Shown: positions 49,771-61,289 of the stretch, piece by piece
Numbering within the stretch: the stretch's first letter is position 1
Layout: each line of letters begins with the position of its first letter
NCBI GenBank assembly: GCA_964020975.1
Contig: OZ026622.1
Location: forward strand, 89,374,962-89,438,961
Length of the DNA: 64,000 bases
From: Hermodice carunculata
Lineage: Eukaryota; Annelida; Polychaeta; Eunicida; Amphinomidae
Direction of reading: 5' to 3'
Program-made: the position numbers and the translations under genes
The notes under the pieces: generated by a model
Database searches by the model: none
Seen by the model: the letters and a program-made list of their open reading frames with translations, nothing else
Told to the model about the DNA's origin: nothing

Positions 49771-50868
49771 CAAGCCAATACTCTCGCAATCTGACTTCGA
49801 TCACACCACCTCCTTCATGATATATTGGCAACAATCAATGCCACACCATACATCATTCCGTAAATATTTATTTTATATAAAAGGTAAAGTCATATGGGCA
49901 CTTGTAATTTATAGGTTAAAATGTGAAAATCTTGTGAAAGCTACAAGTCAGCAGAGCACTAAACCTATTTGCCTCTTGTTCTCAACATTATCTTGCGTGC
50001 CGTTTTATAATTTCTTGTCTGGCTGTTGACAGGTGTGTTTACATTAACATTGGTACATGCATACAACTGCTTAAATATGTCCGATCTCCCAGTATGGATT
50101 AACCTGGTTGCCGTTGTTAATTTCAATAAGTGTTGCTGTTTTGCTGGGATGGGTGGTCTTCATGTTAAGATCTTCAGTCTAAAAAAAAAAATATAAAAAA
50201 AAGTTGAAAAAGCAACTTTTTTGATGGACACAATTGTACCATTTTATGCGTGTATACTGTTATGTACTAAAAAAAAAGTAAAGGACCTACATTTCATACA
50301 CCATTACTGGTGATGACTGAAGGGACAGCACAGAGGAGATAGGTAGATGTTGTGACAGTAGACTCAGTCGACTTGATCACTTTCCCCTTCTTTGAAATTG
50401 TCACAGAGACCTTTCCATGACAAACGCAGGTGTATCATATTTACAGGCTTTAATGTCTTCTTACCCTGGTCCTCCACATAGCACAGTTAAATCTGTCACT
50501 TAAGAGCAACAGTTAATTTCAGTACAATGACATTAAACATAATGAGAAGGCATACAAGTGGTCAGATTGAGACATTTGAAGATATGTTTTATGTTTGTAG
50601 GAATGCCTGCAAGTGACTGCTGCACAATAGATTGTCTCAATACACAGGAGATTTAATCACATTAATTTTATGTATCTATCATTGATAAAATCCAGCTTTT
50701 TTGGGGAAGAAGTGTATCAAAGGTAAGAAAACACTTATGAGTAGATCCAGCTACATTTCCATGACAACAGGATTAAGGTTCTGGCATGAAAGGGTTACAT
50801 GGCTGACGACAGGAAACTACCTGCTTTATCAGAGAGACTGAGCAAACACTTCACAGAGAACGAGCAAA
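49771..50868. other. Intronic, no recognised feature
   Basis: Nothing recognised beyond A-rich runs near 50180-50275. Confidence 0.45.
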
Positions 50869-51106
50869 TTAACCCTCTCTCACTCGTCACCCAGATGTAA
50901 ATTGTGTCATCTGCCTTTAAAAGATTTTTCATGTACTAAAATTTGTTGCTTCCAGAAAACATTTCAACTGAGATTTGTATGTAAGACCATTCATAATGGC
51001 ACACACTATGTCAATAGCTTTCCTTGGCATGGGTAGGGGCCATTGCGCCCATCCTCTGCCAAGGAAAGCTATTGGCTCAGTCGTACTATGACCAGCAATG
51101 GGTTAT
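50869..51106 (-). mobile_element. TTAA hairpin MITE, S3-like, 238 bp
   Basis: Left end TTAACCCTCTCTCACTCGTC. Right end GACCAGCAATGGGTTAT (one-base decay of TTAA). The hairpin is at 51012-51075: outer CAATAGCTTTCCTTGGCATG / complement, inner GGTAGGGGC / GCGCCCATCC. Size matches the copy at 37454-37690. Confidence 0.75.
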
Positions 51107-51351
51107 GACTCAGTAAAAATTGTGTAGCGGGTGCTTGCAGACTCCTTTGACAGTTTGTACTGAAGCAGATGCTGTCTAATAGGGGAGTGTGGAGGACATG
51201 ACTGTGCCCACTGGGCAACTTTAGCAGAGTGAGACCAGACATCCTCAGGCCCTGACAGACAAGGTGGCCACAGTTTGATGATATTGCCAAACTTCATGGT
51301 AATAATACCACTATTAATACTATGACCACCACCACCACCACTGGCAGTGGC

Positions 51352-51431
<80 letters not shown>
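51352..51431 (+). repeat. (GAT)n microsatellite
   Basis: About 26 uninterrupted GAT units preceded by a CCA-rich stretch. It is open in all frames. It is non-coding. Confidence 0.97.
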
Positions 51432-51432
<1 letters not shown>

Positions 51433-51689
51433 GAACAACAACGCTGAAAGGTTGACTATGTTGAGGAGTAAAACAATTAAAATACAAAAGTGTGAAAACA
51501 AAGCAATTTACAGTATGCAGATAGGCCGTTAATTAACAGTTTTTCTCACCACACTGTGAGGTTAAACGCTTTGAGGAACACTGTTGACTCATTCTTTAGA
51601 GAGTTAAAATATAAAGTTAATCAGATTTCTTTTGAATGTGCATATGTGCTACATATTTATGTCTGCAACAAGACTTCATGGCATTTCCT

Positions 51690-52325
51690 TAGTAATATAC
51701 TACTGTCGTGTCATTATCTTGGTGATATGCTACTATTATGTCATTGCCTCAGTGATATGCTACTGTCATGCCATTGCCTCTGCCATACTACTGTCTTGTC
51801 ATTGCCTCCAATACGCTATTATCATTTCTTTGCCTCAGTGATATGCTACTGTCATGTTATTGCCTCTGATATGCTAGTCATGTCATTGCCTGATATGCTA
51901 CTGTCATTTCAATATCTCAGTGATATGCTGCTGTCATGTCATTACCTCAGTGATATGCTGCTGTCATGTCAGTGCCTCAGTGATATGCTACTGTCATATA
52001 TTTGCCTGAGTGATATGCTACTGTCATGTCATTGCCTCAGTGATATGCTACTGTCATGTCATTACCAAAGTGATATGCTACTGTCATGTCATTGCCTCAG
52101 TGATATGCTACTGTCATGTCATTACCAAAGTGATATGCTACTGTCATGTCATTGCCTCAGTGATATGCCACTGTCATGTCATTGCCTCATTGATATGCTA
52201 CTGCCATGTCATTACCTCAATGATATGCTACTGTCATGTCATTACCGCAGTGATGTGCAACTGCCATGTCATTACCTCAGTGATATGCTACTGTCATGTC
52301 ATTGCCTCGGTGATATGCTAATTGT
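51690..52325 (+). repeat. 30-bp minisatellite, about 20 copies
   Basis: The unit contains TGATATGCTACTGTCATGTC and ATTGCCTCAG, regular from about 51900 on and degenerate before. The period of 30 keeps a frame open for over 300 codons (DMLLSCHCLS repeats). I regard it as non-coding. The 62-bp shared module starts about 25 bp after it. Confidence 0.95.
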
Positions 52326-52346
52326 ATTTGTGTCTTTTTGCCCAGA

Positions 52347-52410
52347 ACCACTTCCTAGTAGTCAATATCCTATTCCGCAGTTCGAACTCTTTACTCTCCA
52401 TAAGCTAACC
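52347..52410 (+). repeat. About 62-bp module shared with 30431-30500 (inverted)
   Basis: ACCACTTCCTAGTAGTCAAT, CCTATTCCGCAGTTCGAACT and CTTTACTCTCCATAAGCT match the reverse complement of the module inside the 30-kb minisatellite. Confidence 0.88.
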
Positions 52411-52504
52411 TGTCCCTGTCTAACCTGTATATATATGGAATTACTATTGTCTATATTGCACAGGTTCCTCTGTAAAATTTTGACATAGGCTGTATCAGCC
52501 CAAA

Positions 52505-52600
52505 TAAATTAAAGGGTCTTCAGCGGGTAACTACTCAACATGTTTCGGAGCCTTTTACCCGTACATGTCTCTCTGAGTAGCGGCTCCTTGCCTAAGCTAA
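52505..52600 (-). mobile_element. Penelope-type terminal motif, decayed hammerhead-like fold
   Basis: On the minus strand, CTACTC ... CCGAAACATGTTGAGTAG keeps a GAAA box, a palindromic ACATGT in place of ACCGGT and a 6-bp stem I (CUACUC/GAGUAG). The CUGAUGA box is not recognisable. It looks like the remnant of another ribozyme-bearing terminal repeat. Confidence 0.4.
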
Positions 52601-53649
52601 ATATTCAGCAAAGACAACCCACATAATAATGAATAAATATGAACGTGGCAATTGATGAATTAGCTAAATATGTGAAGTTTTGCTTGTAAATGCAGAGCTT
52701 CATATCAAAGAAGAATACCTGTCAAACAAACCATAATTACCAAATTTTCATAGTACAGGTTCAGATAAGAACAATTTGACTTACCCCTGAACCAAAATGT
52801 ACCCTTTCTAGCTGGACAGCTTTTCCTAGTTAAACCATCCGCCAATGTTTAACTGAAGTGGAAACAAGCTGGGGCATTATATTCAGTCCCAGTGATTGTA
52901 AAATAAACAGTTGCAGCTAGACCACCTGTACAAACCAAGGAAAATCCTAACAAGGATGTTATTGCCAATAATACACTTCTGTCATACAGTCCCCATTGAC
53001 ATGTTTCTGTAACTGCCTTGCCATCTTCATTAAATGCAATTTAGCAAGGAGACAAAAGAAGGAGCAATTTCCTGTACGCCCCATAAAGTGGCACAAGTGA
53101 ATGGACTGATCAAGTTGTATCACTGTCTGCTGCTGTTGTGATTTTTGCTCTGTTTTAGGATATATTGCACATTAACTCTGGAGTGAGGCTGTCACAGATC
53201 AGAATAGAATCAATTAATCAGAATTTATTTCTGCTTCCGAACATAATTTAGAACAATTGGTATTTTTTGCCGACATTTTATAAACATTTATGGGCAATTC
53301 ACCTTTGTTATTGTCTAGTTTGGACAACGTGCATGGACAGTATCTATATCACATGTTTGTGTCAACTGTAATATGAAAAATTATGGCCCTGTTGGGAAGT
53401 GTAATCTGGGGAAAACATTGTGAGCCTTTGAAGATGAAGGAGGCAATGTGAGTAAAATTACCCTTTTTATGATTATTTTGCGATGGTCATTAGGGTGATT
53501 AAGGCTCAGAATGGGGTTGAGTTTGACTTTCATTTCATGTTGAAAGGAAGGCCTAACAATAAGGACAGGATATTCCTGCGAATAAAGATGACATGTCTGT
53601 CTGGTTGAATAAGGGTAATATTTATGAGAGTGGTCTCAGTTTTTAGCTC

Positions 53650-54265
53650 TTCCCATAGGTCACAGGGCATACACCATTGCTCGTGTCTGTCCATAGGTCA
53701 CAGGGCATGCACCATTGCTCATGTCTGTCCATAGGTCACAGGGCATACACCATTGCTCGTGGCTGTCCATAGGTCACAGGGCATGCACCATTGCTCGTGT
53801 CTGTCCATAGGTCACAGGGCATACACCATTGCTCGTGGCTGTCCATAGGTCACAGGGCATACACCATTGCTCGTGTCTGTCCATAGGTCACAGGGCATAC
53901 AGCATTGCTCGTGTCTGTCCATAGGTCACAGGGCATGCACCATTGCTCATGTCTGTCCATAGGTCACAGGGCATACACCATTGCTCGTGTCTGTCCATAG
54001 GTCACAGGGCATGCACCATTGCTCGTGTCTGTCCATAGGTCACAGGGCATACACCATTGCTCGTGTCTGTCCATAGGTCACAGGGCATACACCATTGCTC
54101 GTGTCTGTCCATAGGTCACAGGGCATGCACCATTGCTCGTGTCTGTCCATAGGTCACAGGGCATACACCATTGCTCGTGTCTGTCCATAGGTCACAGGGC
54201 ATGCACCATTGCTCGTGTCTGTCCATAGGTCACAGGGCATACACCATTGCTCGTGTCTGTCCATT
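53650..54265 (+). repeat. 38-bp minisatellite, about 16 copies, with dimer pattern
   Basis: The unit contains TGTCTGTCCATAGGTCACAG and GGCATACACCATTGCTCG. Units with CATACACC and CATGCACC often alternate, which gives a 76-bp higher-order period. The array replaces the head of an S-family repeat, whose body continues from about 54266. Confidence 0.96.
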
Positions 54266-55140
54266 TATCATTATGTATATCCTTCTGTGGGCCTATCACT
54301 CATAAATATGATACACGCTGTAGTTTTCAGGTTAGGACCATATAACTTTGTGTTTTACGAAGTGTATAAAAATCAAGGTGGAGTGTGATGTGGTGTCCCC
54401 GCCTGCAGTGTTTGTGGAATATGGGAGTCAAAATGTTAAAATCTTGTGAACACTAGCATAGGATCTTTATGAATTTTTTGAATTTCGGTAAGATTGGTAA
54501 GGCAGTAAAAATCTTGAAAAAAAATTGAAATACTCGTGATGCTGCTTTCATGTTGATGGAAATTATGAGCCTAAATGTTTTTAAAGTTGTAAAATTTGAT
54601 ATCACATAAAATAATTCAGCTGGACATGTGAAATGTATTGGATCTATACATGTCCATAATGTCAAGCACTAATGTATTCAGTAAATTCAATAACCTTGAC
54701 CTCTTTGTCCAGGCCAGTGGTGCTCTAAATTTGAAAGCGAAGATTTGCCAATGATCCCATAGTTTTCATGTTATCTCCATATAACTTACAGGACTTACTA
54801 AGAGTATAAAAATCTAGGTGGAGTTCAATATTGGTCGCACCCGACCTACAGTGGTATGTAATACAGTGAAAACTCATTATAACGACACCATTTGTTCCTA
54901 AAAAAAGTGTCAGATAACTGCATATGTCAGATAAATGAATCAAATAAGGAAAAAAATGAACTTTGACCCACGGAAATTTGTGTCATTATGTTGAATAGGT
55001 CAGATATCCTAGTGTCATTATAATGAGGTTTCACTGCGAATGCCAAAGTGTAAAAATCTAGTGAACATTCTAGCATCTGTAATTATTGGTGGATCTTCAT
55101 GGAATTTATTGGAATTGTACAGGTAGGATGTCAAATTCTT
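54266..55140 (+). repeat. Interspersed repeat family S, two diverged copies
   Basis: The first copy follows the minisatellite (GTAGTTTTCAGGTTAGGACC, AAATCTTGTGAACACT). The second starts about 54755 (AGTTTTCATGTTATCTCCAT, AATCTAGGTGGAGTTCAATA) and is split by the MITE at 54864-55036, after which AAAAATCTAGTGAACATTCT resumes. Confidence 0.6.
54864..55036. mobile_element. MITE with about 25-bp CAGTGAAACCTC terminal repeats
   Basis: Left end CAGTGAAAACTCATTATAAC and right end, reversed, CAGTGAAACCTCATTATAAT, both continuing GACAC, with about two mismatches in 25. It is 173 bp and interrupts an S-family repeat, which gives its borders. The CAGTGAAACCTC start recalls pogo/Tigger-type mariner elements. 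TA is seen only on the left. Confidence 0.88.
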
Positions 55141-55236
55141 GATTGCTTATGATATTAGTAAGGTCCCATTATCCAGATGGTCACATAAGCAGGTTCTGGC
55201 CCATATACTTTTAAATTCTTCTGCACGTATTTACAT

Positions 55237-55545
55237 GACAGCAAATCACTAGGCTCGGGACCACTTGTTCTAGCTTCATACCTGTCATGACAGCAAAGCA
55301 CTAGGCTCAGGGCCACTTGTTCTAAGTTCATACCTGTCATGACAGCAAAGCACTAGGCTCAGGGCCACTTGTTCTAGCTTCATACCTGTCATGACAGCAA
55401 AGCACTAGGCTCAAGACCACTTGTTCTAAGTTCATACCTGTCATGACAGCAAAGCACTAGGCTCAGGGCCACTTGTTCTAAGTTCATACCTGTCATGACA
55501 GTAGAGCACTAGGCTCAGGGCCACTTGTCTTCAGTTCATACCTGT
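55237..55545 (+). repeat. 52-bp minisatellite, 6 copies
   Basis: The unit contains GACAGCAAAGCACTAGGCTC, AGGGCCACTTGTTCTAAG and TTCATACCTGTCAT. Copies are nearly identical. Confidence 0.95.
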
Positions 55546-57265
55546 CTGGCAGTACATGGTGTACATTCATCTATTTCCCATAGATTGAGGTCCTTACTTC
55601 CTGGGTGTGAGTGGAATGCTTGGACCACCCGGCCTTTTCTGCATATTTTGGTTTTATTGCTCACATCATGGACATGATATATATAAAATTTCTTTTCTTT
55701 TCTTTTTTTTTTTTCAAATTGACAAAAAAATATGACCCATCAAGTTAACACATGAGGTTGCCATCAATAAAGTTTCTACTCTGTACAGGAACCAGACATA
55801 TTTTACAAGTTCGAGCAAACTGTATGTTTTTTTGTTTTTTTTAACCATCATTTAGAAAATTGAGAGATGTGATATGATATCTTGTTCCATTCCAGGGTGG
55901 TAAAGAAGGGCCTAGTCCCCTGTTCTCACCACCAACTTGGTTGAGTGTTCGACTGTCCATTCATAGCACAATCCTTGCAAGCAACTTATCTCATACCTCA
56001 GAGGCTGCATGAAATGCAGATTTACCTCTTTTGTACCTTTGACAGTTTCTTGACCTGGTTACATTTTGGTGACCTTGGTGCCATTTTCAAGGTCAAAGGA
56101 CCCATATGTATGTGCAAAGCAGGGGGTATCCAGTCTGTGGGTGACGACTTGTCTTGTTCGTGCAGGTTCGTTACAAGCCTCCATGAAGCAGAATGACTCT
56201 TCGGGCAATGTAAACAGCACTGACTAGATACTAGATAGCAGGCATGTTATTTGTTATTCATTTGAATTAAAGCTCTTTTTACAGACAATTGATCACAGAA
56301 TTCCTGTAATAGTTTGTAAGAAGCATGCGTCATTTATGCAAAGAATGTTACTGCTAATGTGCAGTGAGATAAGAGCGACCAATGTGTCTTCATGGTACAG
56401 TGGTTAAGATAGGCTGATAATGATTTAAAATATACTTTGAGTACTGATTTGGCTTGCATCATATGAACTCTCAGTCAGTATGGAAAGACCGCTGCTAGCG
56501 AGCCATATTTACAGTTGTTTGCACACAGTGGTTGGGTTTCTTTGATTTGCAAGTGATTTTGAAGGACAATTGCTGGAGTCAATATTCTGTGTTCCTCCTT
56601 CATTCTGGGCTGAGTGTCTGCTTTCAATTAGATGGTCAAGGGAGAATGCCTGGGATGAGGCAGCTTGCAATGGCTTCTCAAGCATTTCAAATTGCTGGCT
56701 GCCTGCATTTAGCAGCCAGTCAAAAGAATTTCTGTCAGTCCACATTTTCAAAGTTGTGTAGGAAAAAAAAAAAAGAAATCTGTGTCCATGCTCTAGAACT
56801 AACTTTCATGATAAGGTAAGGTTTGATATGTGCATATGATCGGCTTAGACTAAATGAGGAAATTATTGAAGTTTTGTGCAGAGAAGGAGGTGATGATGTC
56901 AGGCATCTTTACCGATGTCGGGATTGGTTGGTGAGCCTGGATGTTAACTCATTTCTGGTCAGAATACGACAGAATACGACAGAATACGACAGAATACGAC
57001 AGAATCAGCAGCCTTTGCCAGTGCATATTGGGTGCAATCTGCAAAACCCATGCTGAGTATCTGTTGACCTTCGGTGTGCCATCTTAAAGGTCGTGTGTAT
57101 AGTTCTTGTGTGTAATAAAGTTTTCTATGAATATGAAATTTAACCCAAAACAGAAAAGCAGAGGACAATTTATATCTGGGCACTTTAGGGCAATTTGAGT
57201 GGGAAAGGGAAGGCTAGAATTTAGTTCATACACCCAGTTATTTCTGCAGCTTTGAAAACACAGCA
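55546..57265. other. Intronic, small 10-bp tandem repeat only
   Basis: At 56962-57004, AGAATACGAC is repeated about four times directly after GTTAACTCATTTCTGGTC, a TTAA-MITE-like start. TTTGCCAGTGCATATTGGGTG and AAAACCCATGCTGAG... follow as a decayed hairpin. Nothing else was recognised. Confidence 0.45.
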
Positions 57266-57442
57266 CAGTGGACCCTCTTTTGGGAGACCACTCCATTGAA
57301 AGACCATCTGCCTTTTAACACCACATCACTAGATCCTTAAGTCTAATGTTTTCCTGTTATTTTACCTCCAAGGGAAGATCACCTGTTTACATGACTACTT
57401 TTAGACGTGCCAGGGGACGATCTGTGAAAAGAAGGACCACTG
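57266..57442. mobile_element. MITE with CAGTGGACC terminal repeats, 177 bp
   Basis: It starts CAGTGGACCCTCTTTTGGGA and ends GAAAAGAAGGACCACTG. Internal GGGAGACCACTCC is reminiscent of the 45-bp minisatellite unit at 11.6 kb. Confidence 0.65.
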
Positions 57443-57848
57443 TATAAAAAAAAAAAAAAACTCAGAAACTGAAAGCAAAAAAAGAAGAAAAACTGAACAA
57501 GAAAAGAAAGTGAAAAAACTGTGTGTTTCAGCTGTGATCTGTGTACCCCTGTACACTCTACATGTACTTAAACTATGAACACCGAAAAAATATTAAAAAT
57601 CAATCACTTTTCCTGTGATTTTTCACAGGATTAGACTGGCCAAAAGAAAATACTGGTTTGCTGTAACATCATAATTTAGATCTTGGGTAGGTTGATTGGG
57701 GAAAAATTGTTTTGGTCAAAAATATCTGAAGTGAGAAAAAGATATATTACTATGGACAAAAAAAGAATTTATTTATCTGATTAAAAATAATTATTTGGGT
57801 CAGGAGGGGTTAATTGGGTCAGTAGGGTTGTGGCAACCACAGCATTTT

Positions 57849-58030
57849 GGCCCCTTGGCATTATAGGCCAAAGGCTATTGTGATAGCCTGTGTCCATGTG
57901 TCTGTCTGTGCATCTAAATTTCTTGCATGCAATATCTGAAGAACCTGGTGAGCTAAGATTCATACAAGTGCACCTCAAAATGAACAACCTTTGTATGACA
58001 AACAGGGACTGACTTTGACATTTGACTGGT
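57849..58030 (+). mobile_element. Hairpin-headed repeat, copy at 57.8 kb
   Basis: Head hairpin GCCCCTTGGC / GGCCAAAGGC, then TATTGTGATAGCCTGTGTCC, a short GTCTGTCTG tract and TATCTGAAGAACC. The same order occurs at 60.57 kb. Confidence 0.6.
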
Positions 58031-58244
58031 TTATTAATCAAACAGATATATGGGCCCACAACAATGATGCACAACAACATACCTGCCCATAATATCCTTG
58101 TATTTCAACCTTTCTAATATAGGAAACAAGTTACTGTTAGATAAATCAACACCTCTTTATCTGAAAAAAATTGCCCATACTTCAAGCATTGTTATCCATT
58201 GCTGGTGGCACAAAGTGTTGATACAAGTTATAGACAGAATGCCC

Positions 58245-58390
58245 ACAAAATGTGAAAGATGCTTTTAAAAGATATATGGATTTCTCTCTAACAAAATATT
58301 ATAGATGTTCTTGACAGATATATGGATTTCTCTAAAACAAAATATTGAAGATGCTCTTGACAGATATACGGATTTCTCTCAAATACAGTG
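58245..58390 (+). repeat. About 47-54-bp tandem repeat, 3 copies
   Basis: GATATATGGATTTCTCT and AACAAAATATT recur with GATG.TCTTGACA between them. The first copy is diverged. Confidence 0.8.
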
Positions 58391-59379
58391 CACATGTGTT
58401 AAAATTACCAGGGCATCAATTCAGCGTATTAGATTTTGAGGTCCCCTTCACCTATTCAGTGGTCACTGTGTATGATTTATGATTTATTAATCATCCATTC
58501 ACCTTTTGTTACAGCAAGATGTATAAAGTTGCTGAATACAGTTCAGCTAAAATGGCACTCCAGTCTGAGTTGGCACATCTTCTTTGAGGGGGGTGACTTG
58601 ATTTTCAGTGAGGGTCACTTTGTCAGCTGAGTACAGGATTGGTCCTGTTCCTCTACTAGAATTACACTAATAGAGCTCTCTATATAGGTACCTGTATTCA
58701 AAAATTTCCTGGTTGAAAATAATTTGGGTGACTTTGATCTCTTTCAACTCAGTGCTGATACATTTAGACCACAAATCCTTGTTGGTAATTTGCTGGCCAT
58801 AAGTTACCCCAAAATTCACCTAGATGACTATTGAGAAAAAAAGGCACTAGAAATGTGAAACAAATATCGCAATGAAGTGATTTTACGATGTATACATGTA
58901 CTGCACAATGAATAGAGAACCAGTGATACTATGGTGTCATGGTTACGGTGGAATTACGTGGGTTTTTAAAGTAAAAATGAAGATTGGTAAATGAGATAAT
59001 GAAAGACAATGGCTTGTTGGGAAAGGGCCCTCAGGACAACTGGCTTTGAAAAGGATTCTACATTAAGTTTAAAGTTTTGTCAATTTTCAATGTACAGGGT
59101 TTCTTAGTTGACTACAGGGCCTATTATTGCTGAAAAGAGGACAGTGGATGCCTCAAGTGATTTGTAGAAGACTTTTCCTGTGTTGATTTGAGAAGATAAT
59201 GAGGAGAAAATACAGTTTCTTAATTAGATTAAACCAGCAAGAAGAAAAATTAATGACACTCATGCCACCTGAGACTTGAAAATATGGCATGTAGATGTTA
59301 CTTTATCCCAGACTGTGGAACAAAATGTAGAGAAAGCTCATTCAGCTGAGCTTATGGTGTTGTTTGTCTTTGTTTGCAG
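58391..59379. other. 3' end of the long intron, no recognised feature
   Basis: Nothing recognised except the T-rich acceptor context just before the exon at 59380. Confidence 0.5.
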
Positions 59380-59487
59380 GACCTCAGTTACAGCACAGAC
59401 GAGGCGCGCCTGGCGCAGTCACAGTATGACAAAGTCAGACAGGAGGCCACAGGGGTGGATGCCTTACAATCGCTTCTCGAGACAAAG
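59380..59487 (+). CDS. ERC: ERC/ELKS/CAST family internal exon, next exon after 9549-9944
   Basis: This exon encodes 36 residues in phase 0-0, starting DLSYSTDEARLAQSQYDKVR and ending GVDALQSLLETK. The end corresponds to the vertebrate ERC segment KTKALQTVIEMK, which lies directly after the region encoded by the upstream exon and directly before the DSKI/DTKI-type segment that the following exon should encode. The middle is about 11 residues longer than the vertebrate linker as I recall it and is poorly conserved, as expected for a hinge between coiled coils. The acceptor is TTTGTTTGCAG|GAC and the donor is AAG|GTGAGA. The block is richer in G+C than its surroundings (for example GAGGCGCGCCTGGCGCAG), a typical exon signature. 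No homologous exon of the gene was recognised after it before the window ends. Confidence 0.85.
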
Positions 59488-60221
59488 GTGAGACTAGGAA
59501 ATGATGTGCACGACACTAAAGTGATGTCTAATTTTTTAGTCTCTGCGGGAGTGTTTCATGTGCCATGCTCAAATTAACTTTTAAAAACAGGATACAAAAT
59601 TAGTTTCATTGTCGTCATGTTTGCTCAGATGTATCTGGCACATTCAATCAGTTTGATGTGATGGGAACATCATGGATAAATACAGTTTGTTGTTTCGTGT
59701 AATTAATTTTGCCATGTGACACGTTTTTAGAGCTGATATAATTACATGTCCTATTATATTGCGGTCCAAGGGGGGTTTTAACAGCATGTAGTATGCGGGA
59801 ATGAGTTATAATTACAAAGGCATGAAAAATGGTGACAGAGCTTGTTTTGACAAAGCTTGGGTGGTAATCACTCATTCTCAAATTGTGAATATTCAGTTTT
59901 CCTGCTGGGAATCATAAAATGCGGACATAAAATTGGGAAGTCTGGATACAATAGAAAGTGTCTAAAATATGTCAGTCAGAGAAGTTTGTGTCCTAAGTTT
60001 ATTACCTCTGTCTAAATTGTTGACAAATTGTAGTGGATGGTTAGTTGACTGTGCTGGATGGGGATGTTACAACTTTAGACAAACTGGCTTAAATATTGTA
60101 AACGTCTTTAACCAAATGCTAATTATGTTAGCATCGCCATGAGCAAAATTCACTTTTCAAAATTTTATTCAGTAAAAATAAGTAAGTAAAATATGTTGAA
60201 CATATGCATGAAAAGTTGAAT

Positions 60222-60264
60222 TATATATATATATATATATAAATTGTGTGTGTGTGTGTGTGTA
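60222..60264 (+). repeat. (TA)n(TG)n microsatellite
   Basis: About 9 TA units, then AAATTG and about 9 TG units. Confidence 0.95.
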
Positions 60265-60573
60265 TATAAATGAATCAGATATAAAATAACCTTAACCAAT
60301 TTAGCTAAAGCTTAGAAAAATTTTTCTTAGCCAAATCACACCTTTTTAAAGCCACTGCTGTTTGGCTAATCAATAGTGCTAGCGTGGATTGGGATTTAGC
60401 ACAAAGTGGCTATTTGTATGGTAACTGTCAGCACAGCCAGGCTATTTACAAAGGCCATAACTTGGGTACTGTTGACTAGTGTTGTGTTTTTCTGATCACA
60501 GTGATCTTGTACAACAATTTTGTTGGTACATTTGTATCACAGGGAAGAAGGTGAACTATTTGTTTGCCTTTTG

Positions 60574-60965
60574 CCCCCAGGTCCTAAAAGGCCTGGGGGT
60601 ATTGTGAAAGCCTGTGTCTTTCCGTTTGTCCCCCTATCCAGCCATGTAACTTTTTTGCATGCTTTATCTGAAGAACCAGGTGGGGTAGGATCATGAAACT
60701 TTAACAGTTGTGACCCTTGTAGGAGTGAAAGTCAAGGACAATGAATTTGACCCAATTTCAAGGCCACCAGGGTCAGTTATATCTAAAATATATTTCTTGC
60801 ACATGCTATCTCAAGACCAGACAAGGCTAGGATCATGGAACTTTTACAGTTGATCACCCTTGTTAGAATCTCTTCAAGTTTCAAGGACAGTGACCTTGAC
60901 CCAACTCCAAGGTCCCCAGGTCTATTATCTTTTCTTGCATGGGCTATCTCAAGAACCAGTATCTC
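60574..60965 (+). mobile_element. Hairpin-headed repeat, copy at 60.6 kb
   Basis: Head hairpin CCCCCAGG / CCTGGGGG is perfect over 8 bp, then TATTGTGAAAGCCTGTGTC. The unit ATCTGAAGAACCAGGTGGGG ... GATCATGAAACTTTAACAGT ... GACCTTGACCCAA is repeated about 2.5 times with divergence. Confidence 0.7.
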
Positions 60966-61024
60966 CAAATTAGTGTCATGGGTACCACAGTAGCTCCATC
61001 ATTTGCCAGTCTTCAGAGCTGGAG

Positions 61025-61180
61025 GAAAGGGGACTGTTGAAATATCCAATATTGCCTGTCTTTTGGAAGGGTTTCATTGATGATACCTTCTGTATATGGA
61101 CATATCCAGAGGAAGAGCTGACAGATTTTGTCACTCATTTAAACAGGTGCCATCCAACTGTTAAGTTCGTTGATGTTGAT
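61025..61180 (+). mobile_element. Penelope-like RT fragment (fossil)
   Basis: A single reverse-transcriptase palm segment of the FWKGFIDDTFCIWTYPEE type, followed by an LTDFVTHLNRCHPTVKFV-like part. It is the same region as in the 26.6-kb fossil but from a different subfamily (it ends HLNRCHPTVKF). It is isolated, short and dead. Confidence 0.85.
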
Positions 61181-61263
61181 ATATATACATGCATATATGC
61201 AGGTGCAGTCTCTTATGTCAGCTGAGACAAGTATGAGGAATATCAGATGAACTTTCATATTGC

Positions 61264-61289
61264 ATATATATATATATATATATATATAT
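61264..61289 (+). repeat. (TA)n microsatellite
   Basis: About 12 TA units flanked by TTGCA/TGCAA, so the whole is palindromic. Confidence 0.93.

Noticed and set aside
52365-52400. tRNA-like B box (GCAGTTCGAACTC) suggesting a tRNA-derived SINE
   Set aside because: There is no matching acceptor stem, D arm or A box at the right distance, and the same words in the 30-kb copy have no tRNA fold.
51556-52488. 310-codon + strand frame rich in DMLLSCHCLS repeats
   Set aside because: It is the 30-bp minisatellite read in one frame. There is no conserved domain, splice context or unique sequence of coding character.
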